Source: Bigelowiella natans CCMP2755 | Taxonomy: Eukaryota; Cercozoa; Chlorarachniophyceae | Direction of reading: 5' to 3' | Length of the DNA stretch: 30,966 bases | Assembly (NCBI GenBank): GCA_000320545.1 | Contig: ADNK01003005.1 | Coordinates: 1 to 30,966, forward strand | Shown: positions 21,976-30,966 of the stretch, piece after piece | Position numbering within the stretch: the first letter of the stretch is position 1 | Layout: every line of letters begins with the position of its first letter | Program-made: the position numbers and the translations under genes | The notes under the pieces: model-generated | Databases searched by the model: none | Told to the model about the DNA's origin: nothing | The model's input: only the letters and a program-made list of their open reading frames with translations

Positions 21976-24591
21976 GTGCATTCTCTAGCACATCATAAAT
22001 CTCTTTTCATGGAAGACATTAGTTTGGGCTCGCCGATCAATTCTGGTGGGGAGAGACTTGGACTTAAAAGAGGCCTCGTGAGAGGTGTTAAATGTCCGAG
22101 GTGTGGACGGCGCTATGAAAGCACTTCTGTTATGCTAACCCATTTGAAGGAGTCCCATTTTATTTCGAAAAGAAATAGCAGACCTACAAAACAGGAAAAA
22201 CATAATTCTGCAAACAACAAAGAAGACAAAAAAATAATTAGTAAGAATGCCAAACAGACGCCATTGAGCACGCCGAAGCGTTGTCGTCTCGTGGTTGACT
22301 TTGATGCTCTCCTCTCCGATGAAGAGCAGGAATATATGCACGCGTGGAGGGCAGAATCAGCTCCCTCAACGCCAGGTTCGAAGTTCTCCGCACATACCGC
22401 CAACTCTAACGGGAAAAGAAAAATCGAGAGTCCCGTTGGTACTAGGAGGGGGGGCGATCCGAAATCCCCCAAGATTCCATATATCATCGACCTCGACGCC
22501 TTATTTGAAAATAATGGTGGGGGAGGCCAATCCACTGCCAGCGCAGTTGAAACCTTAATCAACCCAGCTTGCAATAGAGTCAACGATTGTGCTGCTACTA
22601 CTTCAAAGCAGGGGAATCATGTTGGTAAGGCACTTTCCTCCCAGACTGGTGATGCAGAACGCCAAAAGGTTACATCGGCAGCTCTTCGCGATAACGCGTC
22701 AATGTCTGCAGCGAGCATACGCGTATCTTCTAAGAACAAAGCTACAACATCTCTCGCAAAGGATAGTAAAGCGCAGCAAAAGGTACTGCGGTCTAAACTC
22801 AAAACGAGCAATAAAATGAAGGGGAAACCCTCCCCGTTCCCTGTGCGCAGCCCCGGGTTAAAGAGTAGGAACACGGGCAGCAGTTTGATGCCTCTACATG
22901 ATTCGATAGAAGACACCCTGAGCCGTAATGATCGAGGATGGAAGTTTTTCCCATGCTTAAGCCTCAGAACAACCTTTTTCGTCGCATCGATCTTGCTGCT
23001 ACTCTACGCGGGAACGAGCACATTGATCCTTGTCGTGACAATCGGGCAGCACCGCGCTCAAGTGGATGAAGGCTACGATTTCCAAATCCTGGTGTATTAC
23101 ACCTACCTCTTCGGGCAGGAGGCGTGCTTGTTCGTCCTCTACTTGCGCACCATTAAGCCTTCTTTGGTCCGCCGAGAAAACATACGCACGTGGGGCGGGA
23201 TCATCGCCACGATGTGTTTCCTCCGGGTCATGATTGAATGGCGGCTTGTTCGCGCTGGCAGCCCGTCGGCAGTTGTGGGGATTTTCGCAATTCTCTACGG
23301 CCTTGCCAATATGACGGCAATCCTGTTCTACCCCTTGCATCTACTGCTGAATGCGAACAGGCTGGGCGATGCGGGCGGGGGGGGGAGAGTAGCTCGGTGC
23401 TGGGAAGTCCTCAGTGTTACGAAGTACCCTGCGATGGTTCTCTTCTACTTGCCACTAATGGTGCTGACCTTTTGTCTCCCGTTAGCCTTCCCGTTTGACC
23501 AAGCAATCTTCACTCTGCTGCTGGCCGTTTGGTCAGTCTTTGGAGTTGTCGCGCTCATAGGCATGGTGGCGATGAAGGAATGTCTGCGACATGATCACAT
23601 AGGCTACGTGCTCTATTGCGCGTTAACATCGTATAGCCCGCGCGTGATTGGGAATGTGATATCAGCGCTGACGCGGCTGAACTTCGCCTATAAGGGCGTT
23701 ATGCTCGTCGTTGCGACGAAGGTATGAAAAGCACGGTTTTAGCCTTCCAGCAATGCGTTGTAGATGGTTGAATAGTCTTCTTCCATTTTATACATTCTCT
23801 TGTATGAAGCTTGAGTAGTCTTCTTCCATTTTATACATTCTCTTTTATGACGAGTTCTTCTAACGTTGGCCGGCATGTCTTACGTATGCGTGTTCCACTA
23901 TAGCATGCTGTGCTCACTGCCTCCTCCTTCTCCTTCTCCCCCTCATCCTCCTCCTCCTCATTCTCCTCCTCCTCATCCTCTTCCCCCGTGTCATTGTACG
24001 GCACCAACCAACATATTAGGTGATCTTCCAGGTGGGCATGTTCATGACGTCAGTACAGCTCAATGTCCTAATTACACACGGGGCGCGCCAAACGAACTCA
24101 CTGCTCTTCGCGTGGCAGTTTGGCCAGTACTTCATCGTCAACGCACTATTTCTGGACGGGGGGCTCGACGGGGAGTTTGTCGTGATGTTCATCGTCAATA
24201 TGGCCTCCTCAATCCTCAGAGACAGCGGTAAGCAGCACCGGTTATGTGCGGCAGTTTGTTATCCTCTCCAACTATACCTGTCTCCTCTTATCGCGACGAT
24301 TCTTCTCTCTCCCCCCCCCCCCCCTCCCACCAGGAATATTGCACGAATTCTTCTGCAAATACATAATGAAGATGACGGAGAGCACCGACATAGCGAATGA
24401 GATGCGGGAAATATATACCCTCACACAGCAGAACTCGCTCGCGGAGGTGCTATGCGCGCCGTTACTCCTCGTGATGGTGATGGTCGAGTACGCGGCGACC
24501 GGGGGAGAGACGCCATTAGGAATCCCAATCATCATGTCAAATGTGGACAGGTAGCCGCGAAAGTTTGGGATCTAGTGCGCGAATAGAATAT

Positions 24592-24643
<52 letters not shown>

Positions 24644-25877
24644 AAATCGCTAATCTCTCTACCGGTGTTTGTTTGTTTTGTAAACCAGAGCGAAGATAAC
24701 GGACGTGTTGCTGATTTTCGTGATCATGGTGTCTACGAACATCCTCATCGGCTGGACGGGGAACCATTTATTTACCAAGCGAATGTCCAGGTTCGTAAAG
24801 AGAAGGGAGAGATAGAGTATGGGAGAGGAGATGGTCACAGAGGCATATCAGAGGGGGGGGGGGGTTGAGTATAATACGGAGGAGGAGCGACAGGACAGCA
24901 TATGCATTCGCTGCATAACTTTCTCGCTTAGCATCTTGAAATTGCTCCCTTCATTCTATCCTCGTGGCAGGTTGGAAAAGAAGTCGATCGTGACTCGCCT
25001 GAGCTCCCCTCGGTTGTTAAAAAACTCATCACTCGCTTCGCTCCAAATCGACGACGTGCCAGAGCTAGACGAGGGGGGGGGGGCAGCTGCTGACGCTATC
25101 GGGGATACTCCCAAAAGCCACCCAGATGTGTCTGAACGTGCCACTTCCACCGTCGTATCAGGTCTTAGCATTGCGTAGACCTGCAGTTTGGGTTAATACC
25201 AGCCTCCCTTCAAATATGTGTAATAGCCATAGACACTTCTTACATGAGCGAGTGCTAGCGTGTGCGCCTAACAGCATCATAACCCTCCAGGCGGCGCTGC
25301 AGACGGCCGCTCAAGTCCACCCGACCTCGAAGAAAAGCGTTCGAGCTTTGCGCCGCAGGGCTTGGGAAGCTTAAAGGACGTGACGTTCGCGATGTACGAC
25401 AACACAGACGAGCGAGAACAGGACGGGAAGGAAACGGCAAAGGCCGGTGACGCTCGTCCTCGGCCCGAGCATAAACAGGGAGAGAGCATAGTCTCGCAAC
25501 CATCAGTGGGAGAACCATCAACGCCGGCCAGAGACGTTCGTTTTTCTCAAGAATCATCCTCTCGCCCCTCTACGAGTGACGCCAAACCCCGTCCTAGCGA
25601 TAGAAGCGACTCGACGAGCAGCTCTGCGGCCATGTCCCTCTCTCGAGTTTTAGGTGGAGGCGACGGCAGAACTCGATTGAGAGAAAGCAACAGTAGAAGT
25701 AGGTATATGAAAGGCAGGAAGATGACCCGCCACCGGCAGCATACGCGAATGTCCATCTTTGCCAAGAAAAGAGTGAAAGGTAAGATTTACGACTTGTGGC
25801 GGGACAACGGGCTGCTGTTTTTTATCGTTATGTGCGTCATAATCAACTCAACGCGACATTGGACGTTGATGGGTTAA
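21976..25877 (+). CDS. Fusion of an N-terminal C2H2 zinc finger with a polytopic membrane protein (about 12 spans)
   Basis: The family is not recognised. Exons: 21976-23721, 24020-24227, 24334-24550, 24689-24790, 24971-25161 and 25291-25877; phases close to 1017 codons. The first exon alone is open for 582 codons and contains both parts, so the fusion does not rest on a splice guess. A classical finger lies at residues 40-61 (C40, C43, H56, H61). A Ser/Lys-rich linker follows, with a motif present twice: VVDFDALL (106-113) and IIDLDALF (170-177). Hydrophobic spans in exon 1 lie near residues 332-357, 368-392, 406-424, 431-459, 484-506 and 510-533; about five more cross exons 1-4, including LLFAWQFGQYFIVNALFL and LLIFVIMVSTNILIG. 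A long polar, Ser/Arg-rich tail follows, with a final hydrophobic segment (GLLFFIVMCVIIN) near the end. The tail could be an exposed regulatory domain. A GTAAGG inside exon 1 (about 22624) could give a shorter spliced form. Confidence 0.8.
23773..23850. repeat. 35-bp direct repeat in the first intron of the zinc-finger/membrane gene
   Basis: The segments 23773-23807 and 23816-23850 are identical except for one base and are offset by 43 bp. They lie just after the 5' splice site at 23722. The arrangement looks like a recent tandem duplication. Confidence 0.85.
24594..24643. repeat. Compound (TA)n(TG)n in an intron
   Basis: A TA tract runs directly into a TG tract within the intron between exons 3 and 4 of the zinc-finger/membrane gene. 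Confidence 0.9.
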
Positions 25878-26654
25878 ACATCCACGATCGGAAACTCGTG
25901 GGGGCAAGACGCTCGCCTCCTTCTGCGTGTGTACATAAAGTCTAGAAATAAAGTTGCGTTGGAGGGGTGGTAACACGGGACAATACTCACTGATATTCGG
26001 GCATGCTGTGTGCTAGTATGTGATAGCGACTTGAGCACATAAAACCAAAAGCAATCAGCGCGCAGGCTAGCAGGGCCGTTCTAGCGTTGTGCAATCTAGA
26101 AATGCTGCGTCGAGCCTGAAGCGCAAAAGCGACATAAGTTGTCACATTGGTGTCGCTGTGCATCTGTGCATGCGGTCGAAGCAAAGAAGCGGCCATCGCC
26201 TCACTAGCTCGCAATAGCATTTACGTTATTTAGGCTGAGATATACTAGTATAATGAACTGATAAGTGCTCGCAACATTTTAGCCTCTACTGCTCAGGAAC
26301 TTAATAATCTGACGCTGTGATTGCTGTTACATATGCGCTAGCATGCTTGTTCGAGCTAAATTATCTACTGACACCAAGAAGACTTTTTAGCGATGTCTTG
26401 ACCTTCAAAGCGCGAGATTCAGCACTTCTAGACTTCTAGACTTGGCACTTCGTGGCTGCTATACTGCAATAGTGCATGTTAATGTAGTGAATATGCGCTG
26501 TGACTTGCACATGCATGCACACAACTTTATTCAAGCACTATTTCCAACACGCCGCCATTGGACGTAATGAACTCGGTGAGGCATGATCTAATTCGAGAAA
26601 TTGAGCTCCAGATATCATGATGTCCTCCGACACAGCATCATCATCTATGCACGC
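25878..26654. other. Convergent intergenic spacer
   Basis: An AATAAA lies near 25947, which could serve the upstream plus-strand gene. A minus-strand frame at 25987-26220 (77 codons) includes one hydrophobic stretch (TALLACALIAFGFMCSS) but has no other support. GCTAGC-like motifs occur near 26067 and 26337. No RNA gene is seen. Confidence 0.45.
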
Positions 26655-27746
26655 TCACAAACCAAAACACATTTTACACCACCTTTTCCCTACACTACTC
26701 CAGCTTCTGTCGCCGCATCCAATCTTCTGATAACTAAGTAGAAACTCTTCTTGATTCTTGTTAAAGGATCCCTTTCGTATGCTTCGAATGGCAATTATTG
26801 CATCAACAGGGTCCATTCCAAGCTCAATCAGACCAATTGCAGTACAGACTGGAGCTCTAAAAAGTGAATTAGTGTAAGCGGGACATTTTTAGGGCAAAGA
26901 TATAACCATGATTTCTCCACTACAAGTAAGAATAGCTATGTGCTGTGCGAAATTATGGAAGCCAGCTCGCTGTGTGGAGTATGTGCAAAATCAGACATGC
27001 TAAATTTGGAACGATAAAATGATCGACTTCTAGTCCTTTGATTTATGGTATCAATGTCATCTTTGCCACCTTCCAAGTCCGGTGATACAATGTACGGCTA
27101 CCGTTGTCGTTGCGGGTTTGGTGCTGTTGCTGCCTTCTTTCTTTTGTTTGCCTTTCTCCTTACCGAACACATCGTCGATGATTTGAAGCCATTTATCCAC
27201 AATGCTTCTGGAGGGAGCACTGCCATCTTTAATGTAAAGATCCTAGGAAATTCAAAAGAAGTTGTCATGGAGTTTATCGGTTCTCGTTACCAATGCTGGC
27301 CTTGTATCGATTATAGAATTCACGATGTACTAACACCTAGGGCTATATAATTCTAAGATATAGGAAGCGATCGATTCTCAGAGGCTTGGTTTAAGAATAT
27401 GAGAGTATTCTGTTTTTATCATCAGTGGGATAATTTAGTTACATCTTCTCCACAGTCGGAAAAAATACTTCCATAAAATTACCTTAACCGCGATGCCTTT
27501 TGCCTTCAGCCTGTCAGCAGAGTAGGCTGGCTCGCATGTTCGCACGACGGTACTGACATTTTCGTTCTTTAGCACCTGCAGTTCAATATTGGTTACTTTA
27601 GCGACTTGGACCAAACTTGTACGATTCGACGAGAGATAAGTGACCTTGGCATACGCCTCGATGTTCCTCTCCGTAGGGGTCTCCATGATTAAGAAGCGAC
27701 GCTCTTTGTGAACGATCACTGCGGGGGCGGAGATTCCATAAGCCAT
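26655..27746 (-). CDS. PTP4A-like: PRL/PTP4A-type protein tyrosine phosphatase with CaaX box
   Basis: This is a small Cys-based phosphatase of the PRL (PTP4A) family, normally prenylated and held on membranes. Exons: 27746-27645, 27575-27483, 27242-27070 and 26856-26655; phases close to 190 codons, near the family's usual 150-175 residues. The N-terminus (APAVIVHKERRFLIMETPT) matches the family. The general-acid loop reads DLYIKDGSAP. The catalytic loop HCITGLGRAP is rebuilt across the last intron and has Ala after the catalytic Arg, the PRL hallmark (other phosphatases have Ser or Thr). Helix residues follow (IGLIELGMDPVDAI, IRKGSFN). The protein ends in CFGL after Lys/Arg residues, a CaaX box whose Leu suggests geranylgeranyl addition. 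A basic, Ser/Thr-rich insert of about 20 residues lies before the catalytic loop and is longer than in animal PRLs. The start gives the expected N-terminus. Confidence 0.92.
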
Positions 27747-27813
27747 ATTCTTCTTCTACAGCAAAACTTGAACTGTGCCTCGCTTTTTTGAAAAATTCCG
27801 TGTGTTCTCTTTC

Positions 27814-28050
27814 TTAAGAGCGGAATGGGAACGTTTTATCTAACCGCCCCTTATTCTGCAGATGTTCAGCAGCGACGAATGCGATGAGCTCGTCTATGCG
27901 GTAGTTGCTAAAGTTGTACGTTCTTCTGGGGATTCGTATATCGTAATCCTCCATACAATGTTGCAGTTTGAGTTGTGGGAGCCTGCCGCATGCGAGAATC
28001 CTCTCGCAAGCGTCGCTCGAAATGGGTAGCCGAAGTACACAGAAACGCAT
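27814..28050 (-). CDS. Possible small gene of 78 residues, unrecognised
   Basis: The frame starts at an ATG in an A-rich context and ends 67 bp before the phosphatase start. It encodes a mixed-charge protein (RIDELIAFVAAEHLQNKGRLD near the C-terminus) without a recognisable domain, signal peptide or membrane span. Upstream open stretches on the same strand (28125-28270) end at a plausible donor (GTAAAC near 28105), but I could not join them in phase with this frame, so it could be the last exon of a longer gene or not a gene. Confidence 0.3.
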   Translation of the reverse strand: MRFCVLRLPISSDACERILACGRLPQLKLQHCMEDYDIRIPRRTYNFSNYRIDELIAFVAAEHLQNKGRLDKTFPFRS

Positions 28051-28477
28051 TTTATTTTCCGTCTACGACAACTCTATTATATTTGTCGCAGTATAATGTT
28101 TACCTATATTTCCATCGCATTTCGTCAATGTCCCTGCTTTCTCCCGGAAACTTCTGCGGCAACGTCCCTGAGAATTGGGACGCCTGCTCGAAAATAAGGC
28201 GATTTTCGCAAGATTGTCGCTGGAAACTCACAACTGAAATCTCTACGACCTGTCAACAATGGCCTAGAATTAGAGCCCTTTTGCAGGCTAATGCATCGAA
28301 AACAGTATGGCGCCAGCAGGAAATGGACTTCGTTTGGGCGTATTCCGGGCAATAATTGCGATCGGTAATAATTCGAATGGGAAAACGCCGAGGGAAAACT
28401 TTGAGAGCAGTAATCCATTTTTAGTCTGCGACATTAAACAAAATATTGTCGCGATATTTTATCAGATTCGTAGAAGA
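28051..28477. other. Unresolved interval upstream of the plastid-targeted gene
   Basis: Overlapping open frames occur on both strands (plus 27975-28355, minus 28125-28418), none with a recognisable domain. The plus-strand frame of the next gene is open back to 28307, so extra N-terminal sequence is possible. The promoter of the 28478 gene should lie here. Confidence 0.35.
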
Positions 28478-29214
28478 ATGGCGGTAAGTACGCCTCTATC
28501 TAGGGGCCGCACCACCCCCTCATCCTCGGTGCTATATGCGGTCTCTGTCCTCGTGGCTGGCCTATGTCTTACGCTCTCTACTCTAAGAAAAGATTCAGCT
28601 TCGCATCCACAGCAACTTTTATCCTATGCGCCGACAAGAACAGCTCGGAGCGAGACTCTTCGTCGCGCTACCCAAATTCCTTCTCGCTACCCGCACACAA
28701 GGAGCGGGCCATCTTTTTCGATGCAGAGGAAGAAGAGTTCCAAGCGTTGCACAACTGTTGGATCTGGAGCACAGAAGGCTGTGGAGGTGGCAAGTGGTGT
28801 TGCAGAGCAAGCCGTCCAAGCGACCCAGGTACCCCGAGTGAACAATGGTGATGAGTCATAATCGTGGTAATGTGCACTGTAATCAAGATTTCTACTCGTA
28901 TCGATGGTATTTGTATATATTGTGTAAATTAGCTGGCATGTGCAGAGCTATTGCTTAGACAGTTGAATATCCACATCACGCACACACACACACATACACA
29001 CACACACACGCTTATACTTACACTCGGTCCCCCCCCCCACACACGCGGCACAAACCGACAGCCCATCGCGGAAGGAGTCGCAGGAACGTTAGCTCAGGGT
29101 GAGTGGTGAAATTTTACACGTGCGTAGTTACCTGAGTAACCTAAAATGTTATATGCATATATACATGTTTACATATACATATACATATACATATACAAAT
29201 ATTTTTAATTCATT

Positions 29215-29262
<48 letters not shown>

Positions 29263-30508
29263 GATCTCACGTAAACCATACATTGTACATGTACCACACA
29301 AACCTGAAGGAGTCGCAGCGGATGCCGTTGGAACCGTGGCAGGTGATGCTGCGACGTCTGTCGCAGCGTCCGTCGCAGCTACTGGCGCAACCGAGGCAGC
29401 CAAAACGGGGCTTTGGACAACCGTCAAAGGAAAATGCGCTGCTTGTGCGGACAAAGTAGTCGAGGGGGTCAACCATATCCCCCTCATGCCAAAAGTTATC
29501 GCCTTCTTCGGATGGCTGAATGGGTGACTGCTCTCATCTGATTGCGCGGCGTAGAAGACATCGGCGTGCCTCTGTTGCGCTGCTGTGTGCTCTGCTCCTC
29601 TCCGCATCCCCTCCCCCCTCGCCTCCCAATCGAAGAAGTTGTGATAGATGCAAGAGGTCCTTTGTAGCAAAGGAGAAGACATTTCTAATACCTATTCCTC
29701 CTTCTCCTCCTCCTAATTCCCGTGGCGCAGATACGTCGGGTGGGGTACACCTTTCAGCTACATCGTGCTCGGCATCCTCGTGCATCGTGGGTATGCGAAT
29801 CTTAGGAAGTTCCTCACCGAGGGGGGGCTGCAAGAGGTTATGATGCGCTCAATGGTGCAAAAGATGTACAAAGGACAGATGTCCGAACCGCAGATGGAGG
29901 TCAGTTGCCCCCCCCCCCCCCCTCCCCCTCGTTCAAACCCCGTTTTCCACTAGTAACCGGTCAGTACGATTGGTTGATTAATTGGGCGATATTCTCTACT
30001 TTCGCGAAGGAAATGGTCCAGAGCATGAAAGCAATGAATGGCATGAACGGCATGATGGGGGGTGGTGGTAAGGCTCAGTCGCCCGAGGTCTTCCTTCAAA
30101 TACTAAAATGCAAAAATAACAAATAAAGCAGTAACAAGTGTCAGTTTTTAACTCAAAACTCGCATTAATCCCGTCGTACCGAATAGCCTACTACGGAGCT
30201 CTTTTTCTCTTAACAATAGAAAGAATCAATACAATTATTTTTCAAGAAAAAGAAGTGGCCATATTTACCCTCCTCTGTACCATCCTCTGCCTCTTTGTTT
30301 CCCAATCTTCTTCTTCTTCTTCTTCTTCTTTTTCTTCCTCCCCTTCCTCTTCTCAGGACCTCATGAAACAGATCCAGGATATGCAAAACATGATGGGGAG
30401 CGGGGGGATTCCGGGAATGCCGGGTATTCCAGGAATGCCGGGTGGTTTAGGCGCTCCGCAAGCCTCTGGATTTGGTGTGTTTTCTTGATATCAAACACAC
30501 AGACAAAC

Positions 30509-30549
<41 letters not shown>

Positions 30550-30588
30550 TACACACAGTATACTACATATATACATAATATATTTCTT

Positions 30589-30623
<35 letters not shown>

Positions 30624-30662
30624 CATAGAGAGATAGCGAGAGAGAGGGAAATATATATTATG

Positions 30663-30697
<35 letters not shown>

Positions 30698-30760
30698 TGT
30701 GTGTAACTCTAACCCCTACCCACAGTGCGACAGAGGGAGATCGATACCGAGGGTCCGTGA
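28478..30760 (+). CDS. Probable plastid-targeted membrane protein, Met/Gly-rich (Tic40-like layout, tentative)
   Basis: This is a predicted complex-plastid protein. Exons: 28478-28828, 29062-29098, 29310-29523, 29731-29899, 30010-30087, 30357-30474 and 30726-30760; phases close to 334 codons. The N-terminus has a signal peptide (hydrophobic core SVLYAVSVLVAGLCLTL), then an Arg/Ser/Thr-rich, acid-poor region that fits a transit peptide. An Ala/Val-rich stretch follows, then a hydrophobic span (PFSYIVLGILVH). A Met/Gln-rich amphipathic region follows the span (EVMMRSMVQKMYKGQM, DLMKQIQDMQNMM), then GMPGIPGMPGG. A membrane span followed by a Met/Gln helix and Gly/Pro-rich segment recalls the plastid import co-chaperone Tic40, but no STI1/Hop-type domain is visible, so this is a weak suggestion. 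The end (VRQREIDTEGP, stop at 30758) depends on one phase-correct acceptor. The start codon is followed at once by a strong 5' splice site (GTAAGT at 28484). Confidence 0.7.
28980..29255. repeat. (CA)n, ACATAT hexamers and (TC)n in plastid-protein gene introns
   Basis: CA 28980-29009 precedes exon 2. An ATACAT-type run 29170-29197 and a long TC run 29217-29255 fill the next intron; the TC run would serve as its polypyrimidine tract. Confidence 0.85.
30307..30704. repeat. (CTT)n, (GA)n, (TA)n and (TG)n in the last introns
   Basis: CTT 30307-30333 precedes the acceptor at 30357. GA 30512-30544, TA 30597-30623 and TG 30664-30704 are stacked in the final intron 30475-30725. Confidence 0.85.
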
Positions 30761-30966
30761 TATGCTGGGAGATGATTTTCCGACAATCGCAACGGCTACC
30801 CCTCTTCCCGTGACACCCTGCTTAAGTGACACGGGCGAATATAGTCGCTCTTTCTGTTCGTTCTCCCCTCTGGATCCCATGGGCCCCGTTCTGTCCCCAA
30901 ACCCTGAACCCCTCAGATTCCTATATCACGGACACTGGCGAGTGTGTTTTGGTTACTGCTCTGACC
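30761..30966. other. Sequence downstream of the plastid-protein stop
   Basis: Probably 3' untranslated or intergenic. No further exon or RNA gene can be supported before the window ends. Confidence 0.4.

Noticed and set aside
25987-26220. 77-codon minus-strand frame with one hydrophobic stretch
   Set aside because: Too short, no family, and composition like the surrounding spacer; not reported as a gene.

Overview
This window is nuclear DNA of a microbial eukaryote. It has no operons or Shine-Dalgarno sites. The genes are broken into many short exons with GT...AG borders, and once the introns are removed the reading phases close. One gene begins with a hydrophobic signal peptide followed by an Arg/Ser-rich stretch, the kind of two-part leader used to send proteins into a complex (secondary) plastid, so an alga such as a chlorarachniophyte or another secondary-plastid lineage is plausible. 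The species cannot be fixed from the sequence. The leader lacks the phenylalanine motif usual for red-type complex plastids, which mildly favours a green-type plastid.

Layout: (1) 1-7977, minus: a large ankyrin-repeat gene in many 40-360 nt exons. (2) 9003-14561, plus: a Gly/Ser/Tyr/Arg-rich protein with degenerate EF-hand-like C-terminal helices, 18 exons, head to head with gene 1 across about 1 kb. (3) 15315-17915, minus: a very basic protein of about 460 residues with recurring Pro-Trp motifs. (4) 17916-19565: a spacer with no gene I can support. (5) 19566-21786, minus: a ZNF511-family C2H2 zinc-finger protein. (6) 21976-25877, plus: a protein with an N-terminal C2H2 finger fused to about 12 membrane spans, starting only 189 bp from the start of gene 5. 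(7) 26655-27746, minus: a PRL/PTP4A-type phosphatase with its catalytic loop and a C-terminal CaaX box. (8) 27814-28050, minus: a doubtful small ORF. (9) 28478-30760, plus: a probable plastid-targeted, single-span, Met/Gly-rich protein.

Two textures alternate. Genes 1 and 2 and the right-hand end are loaded with simple repeats: dinucleotide tracts lie in introns, while trinucleotide tracts occur in both introns and exons (coding Asp, Ser, Thr, Gly). From about 14.56 kb to 23.7 kb, and again in the 26-28.9 kb block, the DNA is AT-richer, the introns are compact and nearly free of microsatellites, and the intergenic spacers contain clusters of the CTAG/GCTAGC motif.

The genes do not form an obvious pathway. 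The most unusual are the zinc-finger/polytopic membrane fusion (gene 6), its close divergent pairing with a second C2H2 gene, and the Pro-Trp repeat protein. Exon borders were assigned by eye from splice signals, phase and family resemblance; they need transcript support.
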